Positions 34,056 to 45,545 are shown, counted from the stretch's first letter. The stretch: 64,000 bases of DNA from Sophora flavescens (GCA_030762895.1 CM061066.1:12457751-12521750), one strand, 5' to 3'. Numbers and translations: made by a program. The notes: a model not told the origin generated them from the sequence alone.

Positions 34056-35526
34056 ATTGTCTTGCTAACAAAAATAAGGGAGAGTGGCTGAAAATCAATC
34101 CCCTGCTACAAAAACATATTCACATGCAGCACATAAATGGAACAGAGAATTTCAGATAAACATTTCCATAGTTTCTTAGGAGGGTGGAGCAGTTTATAAT
34201 TAAGAATTCTTGTAAACTACAGAAGCAAATAAAACAGTAGCAACTAACGTGAGTATTTCTAGGATGCAAGTGAAAACATCTAAACCTGCAATTCAGCACA
34301 TGAATTTGAAAAGCTTTTGAAAAGCATTTAGTAAGTCAGTCCATTCTGAACAAGGAAGACAAACATAAGAAAAGCTTGAAGATGCTCTTCAATGAATGCA
34401 ATCTATAAATTGCAAAAACCTAAAATCGAAATGAATTATGACTATTATCTATAACATTATGCATTTCGGGTTCTAGGAAGGTTTTAATAAGAATAATAAA
34501 AGGTAGGCCAGGGTTTGGAATATAAATTGTGATTTTCAGTTGCTACATGATACAAGTATTTTGTTGTTCCCCATGATGAACAGGGTTGAATAAAGGACTC
34601 ACTAAAGAAAGGATAGGTAAAATGCATGATAGATGAAAGGACAAGTTCAATGCAATGAAAGACAAAGAAAGAAGCATGCTTACCAGTAAAATTAATATCA
34701 CAAGAGTAGCCTTTCAATTGATCCGAATCAACCTGATCTTTGTCCAATTTGAATCTGTTCACTCTCGATTGAAGTATTTGACAATTATCTGCTGTGGATT
34801 CACCACCTACAAACAACATCACATCACATAGGCCAGTTATCAAATTACCTAATATCAATCAATCCTATAGTATGCATGTTAAAGTGATGAATAACCTTGA
34901 GGAACTAAAACACAAGTTTTTATCCTCACTCATTATCTTCTTTTCTGTCTAGAATTTTCTATCAGTTGCCACATTAAAATATCGGTTCCTTTTTATCCAT
35001 GATCCAAGACAGTAATCAAATCAATTAAAAAGTTGATATTACATTCCAGTGTTCCACTAATCACTTGTATTTAGCTCGATCCTCGCTTATACTAGTTCAA
35101 AATATGACGAAAAAACCATAGACTCTAATGGACCCCCAAAGAAGCCACATTGTACAAGTAAAACAGAAATACCCTTAGCAAAACACACAGACAAAAAGTG
35201 AAAGTAAAAAAATTCAGAACGACCCAGAAGAAATGAACAGGTTAATGTCAAAGAGGAGGCAAAAGGGATGGAGAAAAATAGAACCTTTGGAAAAGGGAAC
35301 GATGTGATCGTACTCAAAGCAGAGGCATCCGAGGCAGTTGAAGAAACGCTTGTAGACAATGTTCCCGGCAGCGTCTTTGCGCCACCTCTCTGGATGACGG
35401 CCGGGCACGATATCAGTCTTCGACCAACACAAGCTCTTCGCCTTTGAGTCAATGGTTCTCTGGCCATTCTCTGGCCGTTCTCTGGCTCGCTAGGGTTAGC
35501 ATTCGCCGCTGTTGGTGTAAGCGAGG
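34056..35526 (-). other. Element-specific insert in A2, captured host DNA
   Basis: It occupies the same slot as 16013-17577 in A1 but is unrelated in sequence. It contains two exons and the intron of an HNH-endonuclease gene (34687-35495) plus non-coding sequence at 34056-34686, in which I see no further exon. Shared CACTA sequence resumes at GAGCTCAGATGAAAAGG near 35538. Confidence 0.82.
34687..35495 (-). pseudogene. Captured fragment of a plant HNH-endonuclease-domain gene
   Basis: Exon one (about 35282-35495) reads DSKAKSLCWSKTDIVPGRHP, then ERWRKDAAGNIVYKRF and CLCFEYDHIVPFSKG, with donor CAAAG|GTTCTA. Exon two (34687-34807) starts after TTTGTAG and reads GGESTADNCQILQSRVNRF and then DSDQLKGYSCDINFT, with donor ACTG|GTAAGC. 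Joined in phase they give the HNH core: EYDH, IVPF and the Asn-containing NCQILQ helix. The layout matches the plant HNH endonuclease protein family. No start codon lies in frame (TAG CGA precedes it) and the final exon is missing, so this is a 5'- and 3'-truncated copy that kept its intron, meaning it was captured as genomic DNA. It lies in the same orientation as TNP2. Confidence 0.85.
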
Positions 35527-35599
35527 GAGGGAGAGTGAGCTCAGATGAAAAGGTCTCAGCGCGAAAATGAAAAAGAAGGAAGAGGGAAATAAAAATATA

Positions 35600-35969
35600 G
35601 ATAGAAATACACATCGGTTTCTAGATAACCGATGTGTTAACAATGTTATACACATCGGTTATAGTAAACCCGATGTGTAAACATTAAACTTTTATCTTCT
35701 GAATTTTATTTTTTATTTTTATACATCGGTTAAAAAAAACCGATGTGTAAAAGTAAGATTTTAATTTCTATTTTTTTTTCTTTATAATTTTCTACATCGG
35801 TTATTTAGAAACCGATGTGGTTAATCACTATTTTACACATCGGTTAATGCAGAACCGATGTGTAATAATTTGGTTTTAATTTCAAAAATGCCACCACCTC
35901 ATTTTACCCATCGGTTTCTATTAAACCGATGTGTAAACTCCGATGTAGAAATCATTTTCTGCACTAGTG
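35600..35969. repeat. 5' subterminal palindrome array of A2
   Basis: ACATCGGTT...AACCGATGT units, including one imperfect unit (AAACCCGATGTG), lead up to the terminus ending at 35969. Confidence 0.9.
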
Positions 35970-36660
35970 GGAGGCCAAGAACTTGTAGGCAGATTTTGTG
36001 GAAAAACCACCAGTCAACTCCAGCCCCCATAACAATTCATCATTTTTATCATAGATCAAACACACAAGTTAGCATGCTATGGAATTCATCAAATAACTCT
36101 TTCTCCCACATGAAGAAGTCTCTTCTCCACTTAAAGTTCCACACCCACCTACCTTGACACCACTCCCCAAAGCACTCTATGTTTAGGCCTCTTTGCTCTG
36201 AGATGTAGAAGAGCATAGGATAGAGCTCTTTAAGGATACTATTCCCCACCCAAGCATCTTTCCAGAATTTTGTTTTATCACCCCTACCTAATTTCCTCTT
36301 TAGACCCTCAGAAAACCAGTCCATAGAAGAGCCAAATCTCCCCGTATTAACCATATTTTTCCACCAGCTTGAACACTTATAGGTAGTGTTTCCAGTCACA
36401 AAACTAAGGGACCTATCTTCAGTTGAACCATACCTAGCCTTCAAAATATCCAACCACATCCCACCATCCTCTTTAACAGCCCTACACCTCCATTTTGCTA
36501 GTAAGGCTATATTGAACCACACTAGATTTTTAACCCCTAACCCACTCTCATTTTTTGGCTTATACACAACATCCCACTTAACCCAAGCAATATTCCTTCT
36601 TCCGTCCCTACCTCCCCACAAGAAGTTCCTCTGTATTTTAACCATCTTAACTAGAACATT
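35970..36660 (-). pseudogene. L1 LINE ORF2 fragment upstream of the CACTA A2 insertion
   Basis: The minus-strand frame from 36645 contains IQRNFLWGGRDGRRNIAWVK, GLGVKNLVWFNIALLAKWRC and FWKDAWVGNSILKELYP, the linker between the reverse transcriptase and zf-RVT of plant L1 ORF2. After the stop at 36049, the shifted frame continues with ELTGGFSTKSAYKFLAS up to the A2 border. The rest of the protein is at 20898-21422. The LINE is 5'-truncated near 36660. Confidence 0.82.
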
Positions 36661-37030
36661 GTTTCGGGATTTTGAGGAAGGACATATAGTAAGGACCTGA
36701 CACCAATTTCAGATGGATATTTCATAGAAAAAATTAACTTGTTTGGACTTTATATCTTCATATGAAATGTAGCTCTGACTCTTAGCTTTCCACAGACACC
36801 AAATTCATCCATATTGGATTCTTGTAACTCGAGTTATGGCCAAATTCGCAAACGTTGATTAGGTTTTAGTTTGAGCATCGTTTTTATAACTTATATCCCA
36901 TGTTTTACCATCTAAGTGGGTCCTGACACGATTCGACGTGTTTTGGGCTTTGGGAGGCCTATAAATAGGAAGCTAATACACATTAGGGACATTTTTGGAA
37001 TCTTAAAGACCTAAGAAACTCAGAGTATCA
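36661..37030 (+). repeat. LTR-like debris with a TATA motif
   Basis: Non-coding; it contains phrases common in plant gypsy LTRs (a CTCGAGTTATGGCCAAATTC stretch near 36828 and CCTATAAATAGG near 36959). No coding frame and no matching second LTR. The family assignment is weak. Confidence 0.35.
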
Positions 37031-37034
37031 CACA

Positions 37035-37215
37035 GCTAAAGCCCTTTGGGTCCGCTATGAGACTAATCTCTAGTTCGACTGGTTGAGCAGGGTTCTACCC
37101 TTTGGTTATCAGTCTCCCAATGGGGGTGACTCCACATGGATTCGAACCCGAGTTCCCCAGGTTGTCCTCCTTATAGGGCTAGTTGCTTCCACTAGACCAA
37201 CACTCCATTGGTTGA
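37035..37215 (-). mobile_element. tRNA-derived SINE
   Basis: On the minus strand, an RNA polymerase III box A, TGGTCTAGTGG (37189-37199), is followed about 40 bp on by a box B, GGTTCGAATCC (37138-37148). The non-coding body follows. The spacing and motifs match a tRNA-like SINE head; the borders are approximate. Confidence 0.65.
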
Positions 37216-37640
37216 ATACTAAACATATACTAAATAAAGTTTTAGAGAACATGGGAAAAAAATATTTCGGGGCATCTCACATCTAAACCACTAGATCAAA
37301 AATAGAAGTGATGTGTCTTTAAGATGTTCACAAAGAACAAAACAAAAAGGTAGAAGTGACGTGCATATTGAGGGGTAAGACATAGTGAGAACCGTATGTA
37401 AACCAATAAATATAGTCAAATATAATAAAATTATTTAATTGGGTTTTTAAATAGTCAAAATATTTGAAATTCACATTAATTCTTATTTTATAAAATTTCC
37501 TAAGAAAATTTTAAATATGAATTGAAATAATTCCTAAAATTTATTATAATAATTATAACATTTCAATTAATTTCCAAATTAAATTTTATACTTAGGATTG
37601 CTTAAAAGTAATTAGATTTCTGTAATTAATTTACTTTGTT
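37216..37640. other. AT-rich non-coding sequence with degenerate repeat
   Basis: It includes a phrase (TATTTTATAAAATTTCC, then AAATAATTCCTAAAATTTAT) that recurs in diverged form several times at 57330-57960. No gene seen. Confidence 0.5.
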
Positions 37641-37971
37641 ATAACAACAACAATAACAACCAAGCCTTATCCCACTAGGTGGGGTTGGCTACATGGCGCC
37701 ATAATGTTCTATCATGAATCATGTTAATAGTAAAATCATTGGCCTCCAAATCTTTCTTAATAGTTTCTCCTATAGTTTTTCTTGGCCTACCTCTGCCTCT
37801 AGCTATTGGATTACCCTCCACATGGTCCACTCTCCTTAGTACAGAATCTAAAGGTCTCCTCCATACATACCCAAACCACCTAAGTCGAGATTCAACCATC
37901 TTATCTACAATAGGTGCTACCCCAACTCTCTCTCTAAAGCTATCATTCCTAATCCTATCACATCTAGCTAG
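37641..37971 (-). mobile_element. RTE-clade LINE, 3' fragment
   Basis: The minus-strand frame (37675-37899) reads MVESRLRWFGYVWRR and GNPIARGRGRPRKTIGETIK, and ends the protein. The plus-strand AACAACAACAATAACAACC at 37644 is the TTG-type simple-repeat tail typical of RTE elements. It closely resembles the end of the larger copy at 60314-61709. Confidence 0.88.
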
Positions 37972-38310
37972 TCTAAGTTAAGTGGATATTTTTATTTCCA
38001 ATGTATTTTTAAATATATAAAATTAAAAGGCTTGATTGCACTTCTGATCCCCCAATTATCACGATTGTACGATTTTGGTCCCTCGGGTTTCAATTGCGAC
38101 AATCGGGTCCCCCAATGTATATTACACTCTTATTTTATAATATTATCCAAACAAGCTAATTTAATCTTCGGTTCATCTCCCTTTTCCTCCACCTAAACGT
38201 ATCTTATGTTGGTCCGCGTCTATATAAAGCGTAAGTTTATGGGGATTTCTTAAGAAAATTATCAATTCTCCACTTAGAAAAAAGCAATTATGTTATTGCA
38301 AATGGCCGAC
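37972..38310 (+). promoter_or_regulatory. Duplicated promoter-like block with TATA box and short first exon
   Basis: CTATATAAAGC at 38220-38230 lies about 70 bp upstream of an ATG at 38291 that opens MLLQMADDKDEDDDSYSY, continuing to a possible donor AAAG|GTATAC near 38384. The block 38120-38300 is repeated at 58677-58860 (TTGGTCCGC-TCTATATAAAGC-TAAGTTT), and 37972-38025 is repeated at 57268-57325. The protein start is not recognised. It could be the promoter of the SUVH4-like gene whose fragments lie downstream in both copies. Confidence 0.45.
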
Positions 38311-39170
38311 GACAAAGATGAAGACGATGATTCATATTCTTATAAAAATGATCATCATACAAATCAAATCAATGAAGCACCAAAGGTATACTATTAATAC
38401 TAAATTCTCATTTAGACTTATAAAAACCTTTTGTTTTCTGCATGTAATTTGTAAATATGCATTTATTTTTCATATAGCATGGGATCAATTTTTCAAATTT
38501 CATTTTATCCGAACACAAAATATTTAAACATATAATTATAATCAATTTTTAACTTGTACCATAAAAAAATAAAACTATTTTCATATGCTTTTTGTTGATT
38601 GATATACAGGTAGATATATTTAATAAAAATATATTTTCTTAGGTCATTTTTTCTAAGTAAAAGAATAAGCTTCTTGTCTGGAAAAAAAAATATTTGTTTA
38701 GATCTGATCATAACTTTGTCACCTACACTAACATCAAATGGTTTAGCTTTAAATTAAATTTAACGGTAACCCCATATACTGAATGAATATGTGACCTTTA
38801 GATATATACATGGTCAAATAATCAAATTCTTATAACATCTACATTTTTTTAATAATATTGAAACCTTGTCTGCACGTCAATTGTAGTTCGACATGGTATC
38901 AAAAGAGTCCAGGTACTTTTTGAGTGTGGTCTTCCTCCTGGGAGTTGCTGTTGGTCAATTCACATGAGCCTTTTAATTTTCCTTTTGTATATATAACCAA
39001 AAGAAAAGGAGAAGGATCGTCAGGTAGTCGTGGAGTATGCTCTTCTAGGAGAGGATGGTCATCTGGAAGTACATAAACTAAGCGCTCAGTCCTTGTTCAT
39101 CATTGACTTGGGATCAAAGTTAGAGGCAATTTTGTTTGAGCAGCCCCTTTTGTGCATGGAAAATATACTC
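38311..39170. other. AT-rich non-coding sequence
   Basis: No domain-bearing frame seen. It probably belongs to an insertion that separates 38300 from 40158, two points that are adjacent in the paralogous copy (58850-58865). Confidence 0.4.
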
Positions 39171-39179
39171 TCTTTTTAA

Positions 39180-39960
39180 TTGATATCAAAGTTTCCCCTA
39201 TTTCAGAACAATAAGTTATCTTTTAGCTCAATTTACAATAGAACCGTTGCTGATGTGTCTGTTTCTGGTAATATATCCAAAGGCTGTATCAATAATACAA
39301 TTGGTGATCTTACCATCCTCAAATCCTTCTCTATATCTGGTCACCTAAGGGAAGCTCCAAAGATTAAAGAAGTCTATTGGTTTCCTCCATTATGTAACTG
39401 AATCAAATGTAACTCAGATGATACATCTCATGGTTCTCTTGGTATGGCTACTTGTGGGGGGTATATTTAGAGATAAATCAGCTGTTGTTATTGGTTGTTT
39501 TACCGTGACCATTGGTATTAGCTCCTCTTTGATTGCTGAGTTAAATGGTGCTATGTATACTATTGAAATTGCTTACAAAAAGGGATGGAAAAACCTTTGG
39601 CTAGAGTGTGACTCAATGTTGGTGATTCATGATTTCAAATCATTTGAAGTTTTTCCTTGGCATTTACAAAACCGTTGGAAAAATTGCATTGTTGTGTCAA
39701 AAGAACTGAATTTTGTAGTTTCACATATATAGAGAGGGCAATTGTTGTGCCGACAAACTTGCCTCCATTGGAATTCAAAACTCAGGTTTTGTCTAGTGGG
39801 ATAGCCTTCCTAGTTTCATTAGAAGTGATTTCATCCGTAATAGGCTTGGTTTGCTTAATTATAGATTTTGTTATCTTTGATTTTTCACATGGGTTTTGGT
39901 TTATGTCCCCCCATGTCTTTGTATTTTTTATTCTTTTCAACTATTAATAAATTAGTAGTG
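39180..39960 (+). pseudogene. L1 LINE ORF2 C-terminal RNase H-like fragment
   Basis: Across shifted frames the sequence reads APKIKEVYWFPPLCN, IKCNSDD, GGIFRDKSAVVIGCF, LIAELNGAMYTIEIAYKKGW, LWLECDSMLVI and YREGNCCADKLASIGI. This is the plant RVT_3 RNase H fold, with the acidic residues of AELNGA and ECDS. There are a TGA in place of Trp after PPLCN (about 39399), a one-base G insertion near 39457 and a stop after VSHI at 39732. A 3' tail resembling LINE ends (GGGTTTTGGTTTATGTCCCC) follows. Confidence 0.8.
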
Positions 39961-40157
39961 TGCTGCAAATAATTGATGTGGTTGGTGGTGTCAACCTAGT
40001 TGGGATGACCTTCCTCATTGTGATACTTTAGCATGCTACTTCATTTAAAATTTGTACTTCCATTTTGTTTTTTTGTTTTTTTGTTTTCTCTTTGTAATCC
40101 ACTAATGACATTCATGCTTTTTTTTTATTCCCATTTTTCCTTGTCATTGTATCATTT

Positions 40158-40481
40158 TGCTCCGCCAATAGTGTAATTCTAACATTTTGTTTCACCTCTT
40201 AATGGTAGATATATCCCTTCTACTACCACTTTTATAATCTTATATGGTTTCTTAGTTTTCTCTCTTAAATATTTTATTTGATGATGTTGTTTATCAAATT
40301 ACTCACTTGGAGTTGGAGTCAATTATGTTTCAAAATTTCAGGCTTTGAATATATAAAATTTCTTCAAAGTTCGAAAGATGTAAAGGTTCCATCTAGAGCT
40401 GATGGGTGTCAATGCAAAAGAAGTTGTACATGGACAAGGGCTTGTTCTTGTATTAACCTTCATAATGGCTCGACTGCATAA
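40158..40481 (+). pseudogene. SUVH4-like histone methyltransferase, pre-SET fragment
   Basis: After an acceptor AAATTTCAG near 40340, the frame reads GFEYIKFLQSSKDVKVPSRA, DGCQCKRSC and CSCINLHNG, like the pre-SET zinc cluster of plant SUVH4/KRYPTONITE proteins (H3K9 methyltransferases). It ends at a stop where the FPYV motif should be. The upstream 40158-40215 phrase AGTGTAATTCTAACATTTTG also precedes the second SUVH4-like remnant (58866). Short and degenerate, so the family call is moderate. Confidence 0.5.
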
Positions 40482-40778
40482 GATCCTCGTAATGGTGGCA
40501 GATGATATTTTAGTTTTGTGTTTTATTTTGTTCTATGTCGTATAGTACAATCTTATTGCCATAAAATAAAGAGACAATCAACACCTACCTCGAATAAATA
40601 ACTATACATAATATGACCAAGTTCTCTTATTTTTAGGCTTTTGTACCTCACAGTCGAATCTTTAAAGTCTAATTTTTTTCCTTTTCCCTCTTACATAATT
40701 CATTATTTAGGGTCATGATTTAGTATTCTGTATTTTTACCAAGTTATATGTTTTTCTTTCTTGACATGTGTTACGTTG
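40482..40778. other. Non-coding gap
   Basis: AT-rich; no gene or repeat recognised. Confidence 0.4.
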
Positions 40779-40900
40779 GTGATGGCTTTCCATGCTGAGG
40801 ATGAGACAGAAGAATCACAGGATTCTAATGATGAGCATACCGAAGATGAGGATGAGGATGAGCTATCCTTCATCTCTCGAAATATAAAGAAGATGTGGCT
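40779..40900 (+). pseudogene. Copia-type gag scrap
   Basis: MAFHAEDETEESQDSNDEHT, then an acidic run and LSFISRNIKKMW, resemble the region just before the zinc knuckle in plant copia gag/UBN2 proteins. The knuckle itself is absent and homology ends near 40900. Confidence 0.5.
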
Positions 40901-42731
40901 CTCCTACCTAGGATCCCAACTATCACACATATCTGTTTACCCAGACTACTATCACCAGTCCTTCCACCTGTTACTCACTCTGGAGGGAGATGGATGGATC
41001 GTGCTTGTTCTATCAAGCCGAAAAAGATTTATTGGTTGTAAACAGATTCTCTAGTTCGGTCAATTGGTGCGAATGAATGCCAAAGAAAGGAAGGCGGTCG
41101 TGATAGGGAAAGGTCTTGCCTTATTACTAGGAAAGACAAAATAGGCCAAATCGCCTCCTAAAGAAGAAGCTTTTAGGGAATCAATCTAGACTAGATGAGA
41201 TGTCGGTGCCATTAAACAAGCTGCCAGAAAGATTTCAAGAGATGAGGACGTTAGTGAATAGGCTTTCAACTAATCTATTTTCTTCCCAGGAAGTTTCCTT
41301 CATAACTCATGGAAATTCTTCGCAGTGGCTCTGTTCCATGCCTCATTTCATAGAGAACCTCAAAGTGGCTCTATTTCATTATATTCTATCCATATACTAA
41401 TCACATTCATTTAATATCCCTCTCTTTGGTGTCATGGAGATAAGAGATGTTAGATCGAGAATGACACTAAAATATTTGAACAACAGTCTGAAGTTTGAAT
41501 TTGACCTCCTGTGGATTAGGATTAAAAACAAATAAATAGGAGATCAATAAAAAAAAAGAGATGTTAATTAATCAAACGTCCAAACATGAAGGCAATTCCA
41601 AAACAACGCTTTTTAGCATTCTTAGGGATTTGGCCCTAACTGTTCGACAGATTCCCACACATTACGCATGCTTTCAACTCTTCCTCAAGTCAAGGTGATT
41701 CAAATCTTTCTTTATCCCTCTCCTTTTAGCCGAGCCTTAATTACATTGAGCCTTTAGAGAGGATTAAGTTATTGAGTCGGTGTGGAAGTGGGCTGATTTT
41801 GAGTGAAGGATGACGACTGATTCCATTGTCTTCTCTACTCAATGGATTGAGTGTAGTTGAGTAAAACAGCATAAGCGCTAACCTGATCTAGGTAAAGATG
41901 GGGAACGTGAAAGCAATTAAGGCTATTCCAGGGCGTCAAGCATCTGTAGGCTTATCAACCATGAAGTAAGCATAAGCGAGAATAGGCTAAAAGGATAGGG
42001 GGTATGCCACCTAAACCTGAAATCGGTCTTGAAGCTCTCGCCTTACTGACGAGCCGACAACTGATGGTTGTTGGTCAGGACTACCACCAAAAAGCTCCAA
42101 TGAAGATGAATATTTCACATTTTGGAGTGTGCATCTGTATTTTGGGTGTTCTTCTGTAGTGCAACCCTGTGTTCTTCATGCCTCCTATTTGTTCAGGGCA
42201 GGCGGCATGTACTTTGACTCAATCCGGGTATTCAATCCCGCCCTTTTCTAGTCTTTCCAAACTTCGAAAAGGTGCTAGAAGTCCACACACAAAAAAAAAG
42301 ATGCTTACAACCTTTCCATTGGAGGTGTGCTTATACAGGAGGGACATCCCATCGCCTTCGATATCCGCAAACTCAATGATACAGAGCGACTCGATCTTTA
42401 GTAACACTGTGAAGTTGTGTTGTGCCGTGAAATCAATTCGTTCTTTAGCTTGACGGTTCACAACGTTACTAAAGACCGGGTCACAAGCCATCAAGCTACG
42501 CAACTAATAAATATCAATTCGTGACACTCATTTAAATTTAAAGTATGAAACGAACGTTCAGGAAGGAACTTCTCCTTCCTCGTCCGACTGCTGAAAATCG
42601 GGTATTTTGACCCACGAAAATGACCCCGGCAGATCTCTCCATTCATACCACTAAATTATTTGATTTTTCAGTATGGTACTCACATAATACCAAGGAAAGG
42701 AAGCTCCAGTCCCGCTTCAACTATATGAGAC
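40901..42731. other. Unassigned sequence, possibly organelle-derived
   Basis: The base composition is more balanced than its surroundings and there are no introns, palindromes or transposon domains. Texture such as GAATAGGCTAAAAGGATAGG and GAACTTCTCCTTCCTCGTCC reminds me of plant mitochondrial spacer DNA, but I cannot name a gene. The reading frames at 42169-42453 (plus) and 42219-42503 (minus, with FTVLLKIESLCIIEFADIEG) are unrecognised. The last three bases (42729-42731, GAC) are the B1 target duplication. Confidence 0.35.
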
Positions 42732-42960
42732 CACTAGTGGAATTGGTGTAATATACGGGAACGTTTTACGTCAGTTGACCATATGTTTGTTGTTAAAAAT
42801 GAGGCAGTGGCAGTTTTGTAAATATTAAATCACTATTTGCGTCAGTTGTGTAATGAACTGACGTTAAAAGACTTTTAACGTCAGTTGTTTATACAACTGA
42901 CGTTAAAAGTGTGATTTTTACTTCAGTTAAATAAATAACTGACGTAAATAATCCTATATT
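42732..42960. repeat. 5' terminal and subterminal palindromes of B1, outer block
   Basis: ACGTCAGTTG...CAACTGACGTTAA units follow the terminal repeat, ending in ACTTCAGTTAAATAAATAAC and TGACGTAAAT. Confidence 0.9.
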
Positions 42961-43184
42961 CCTATCTGAAACTCATTCCTATCTTTCTTTCGTTGTCATC
43001 TCCCTGTTGTCACTCTTAATGCAGATCACTCCATATATAGTGCAGTTTATTTCTAATCTTTTTTTAAAACAAATTTATTTTTAATCTTAATTAATTAGCT
43101 TGAATTAGTAAACAAATTCTTGTGCAAATTAAAATAAATAAACACTTAACATAAAACAAGTTATATATATAATCCAATCATATC

Positions 43185-43457
43185 TCATTGAAGCGATTCA
43201 TAAGTTACAATTACATGATTAAAAGATAAAAAAATTCTGCAACATAGCCCTAAAATATAAAAAAGTTTCTGCTTCAACGTCATTTTCTTCTCAGTCCTAT
43301 CCTCAGAAACTCCAATGGATGCATCCCCTCCCTCATTTGAAGTCCTTGATGCTCCATCTGAATCCACAATCACTTGCTGCCAAAGCGGAGTGAAAGGGAT
43401 GAAGGAGATGAAATAAAGTGAGGGAATCGCATTATGTGATTCACTCAACCTTACCAT
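43185..43457 (-). other. Antisense gene-like fragment of B1, homologous to 29103-29423
   Basis: The minus-strand frame reads VIVDSDGASRTSNEGGDAS, EDRTEKKMTLKQKLFYIL and HVIVTYESLQ. It is flanked by the outer (42732-42960) and inner (43795-43935) palindrome blocks. The frame is kept between B1 and B2 despite substitutions and short in-frame differences, but too little remains to name a family. Confidence 0.45.
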
Positions 43458-43794
43458 CCATGTTATGTGATTTACTTAACCTCAGAATGTTTTTGACCAT
43501 GAAGACAGAAACCTTTAAGTCTAGGTATAGGAAGAAATAACAAAAGTCTCAAATATGATAGAGCCATATTGTGAAGGAATAGAAAACGCACGAAATATAG
43601 AGGAAAAGAAGAGGGTGTATTACAGGCTGATACAAAAGAATGGTACTTTATATAGAGAAGAGAGACTACCTGATTTTCTTCAAAACTGATCTATAAACTT
43701 AATGTTCATTAAGAGGATTAAGTTACAAGGTGCATGAGTAAGTAGCACAGTAGTCAAAGGAATGAATGTTTTTGCATAAATTTATACACTTTTA

Positions 43795-43935
43795 ATGTCA
43801 GTTGTCTTCAACAATTGACGTTAAAAGTGTTTTTAAAATAAAAAATTTTTATTTTTAACGTCAGTTGTTTAATACAACTGACGTTAAATAATGACTTTTA
43901 ACGTCAGTTGTATTAAACAACTGACGTAAACTGTT
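43795..43935. repeat. Inner palindrome block of B1
   Basis: Three units such as TTAACGTCAGTTGTTTAATA and CAACTGACGTTAAA. Confidence 0.88.
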
Positions 43936-43969
43936 GTTTTATTTTTGATTATAACGATTACACCGTCGC

Positions 43970-44018
43970 ACCTTCTTCACTTCGCTCTGTACGTCTCTAT
44001 TCTTCTCTTTTCATCACG

Positions 44019-44050
<32 letters not shown>

Positions 44051-44829
44051 GCCCTAATCGCGAGCTCCTCTCCACCACAATCACCGCGAGGGTTTTTTCG
44101 CCACCACCGTGAGGTACACTCTTAACCCTAACTCTGTCTTTCCCGCTCATTCTTTGTAATAACTTGACATCTCACTTTCCCCTTCCCGCGCACTAACTCT
44201 CCATGTCCCTCTGCTCTTTGTAACCACATCGAACGTTGGCAACCACTCGAGCTCCCCTCCCCACCACCACGCGAGCACCTAATTCTGGTGAGTCTTTAGG
44301 GCACATTTTTTTATTTTTGGTTTTGAGTGTATGTTGAAACTGTAGTCTCTGTAGTTGAAACTTGAAACTGTGAGTTTGAGTTGTTTGGAATGTCTCTATT
44401 TCTGGTCATGGGTTTTGTGTTTTCTCTTGTTTTTCTTCTACTATCATGACCTATTTCAAAATGGGAAAAAATTTAGAGTTGCTTGTAGCATGTGACATCA
44501 ACAATATATTGCTCTTTGGAATTCTGTTTTGTTAATTTATCTTCATCTGCTTATTTCTTTTGTCTTAAGAAACCTGAAAATGGTGTAAATTTGAAATAAT
44601 TTTTAAACGCCTTGCTTGTAGATATCATGCTCTCTTGATCGATTCATATGGCTGAGTGGTTATAGTACTAGATATAGCAATAGTCCTAATATGTGTTGTT
44701 GCCTGCTTGATGAGAAGAATGATGTGAGATTACCGTGGAAATTTTGTATTGTCAAAAACTAGTTTTCAATCTCCCGTATTGTCCTTATATTGGATATGTG
44801 TTTTGTATATCTACAGAACCTATCTAGTT
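43970..44829 (+). promoter_or_regulatory. Promoter and 5' leader of B1 TNP2
   Basis: A CTCACT microsatellite (44027-44052) and CT-rich sequence precede a probable non-coding first exon ending CACCACCGTGAG|GTACAC near 44113. A long intron with a second donor-like site near 44288 leads to an acceptor TATCTACAG at 44817, just before the ATG at 44830. B2 has a homologous but rearranged region. Confidence 0.5.
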
Positions 44830-45545
44830 ATGGGTCGTAGTTGGATGGTTTGTAAGCGCACTAGTGCTGAGTATTTGAAGGGGGTGGGAGAATTTATAGA
44901 AGTTACTCAAAGGAATGTTCCTAATAGTAATGGAATGTTATGTTGTCCTTGTGTCAAGTGTTTGAATACGAGGAAATGTACGGTGAAGGATATACGTACT
45001 CATTTGATTTGTGAAGGGATTTGCTTGAGTTATACAAGATGGATATGGCATGGTGATGTGTTGTTGACTAGTACGGCAAGTGTCTCCCAAAGTGAGGACG
45101 TTGACGTAGATATGGAGGATGATCGAGTAGAGGACATGATCCGTGATATTGGACAAGAATATTTTCATCGAGCTCATGTGTATGATAGGTTGTGCGGTGA
45201 TGCGGATAAGCCTTTATATCCAGGGTGTACTACTCATACACGGTTGTCGGCGGTGCTAAAATTGGTTTGTGTGGAGGCGAGAAATGGTTTTGGACCGATA
45301 AAAGCTTCACGGAATTGCTTGAAGTGTTGAAAGACTTGCTTCCGGAGGACAACACATTGCCTGACCATAACTATGAGGCCAAGAAGGTATTGTGTCCGAT
45401 GGGTATGGAGTATAAGAAGATACACACATGCCCTAATGATTGCATATTGTACACCGGTGTTCATGAAGACAATCACGATTGCCCCAAATGTGGGTTACCA
45501 CGATACAAAGTGAAGGGTGGTGATGATGATGATGATCTTGATGAT

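Larger units (their letters stand above)
21423..35969 (-). mobile_element. CACTA transposon A2, full length with nested family-B fragment, 14.5 kb
   Basis: The left end CACTAGTGCAGAAAAGGG starts at 21423. The right end, ending at 35969, is CACTAGTGCAGAAAA on the reverse strand, with changes further in. The 3-bp duplication GGA flanks it at 21420-21422 and 35970-35972. Genes and palindrome arrays are colinear with A1, except that 25243-29971 is a family-B CACTA fragment and 34056-35526 is a different captured insert. It lies inside an L1 LINE. It has the least damaged TNP2 frame in the window. Confidence 0.95.

Noticed and set aside
35087..35614. A 175-codon minus-strand frame overlapping the HNH exon
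   Set aside because: The frame differs from the one encoding the HNH motif, crosses its splice donor and has no domain; it is a shadow.
37138..37199. A genuine tRNA gene on the minus strand
   Set aside because: The pol III boxes fit, but the acceptor stem and cloverleaf do not pair and a long non-coding body follows; a SINE is the better call.
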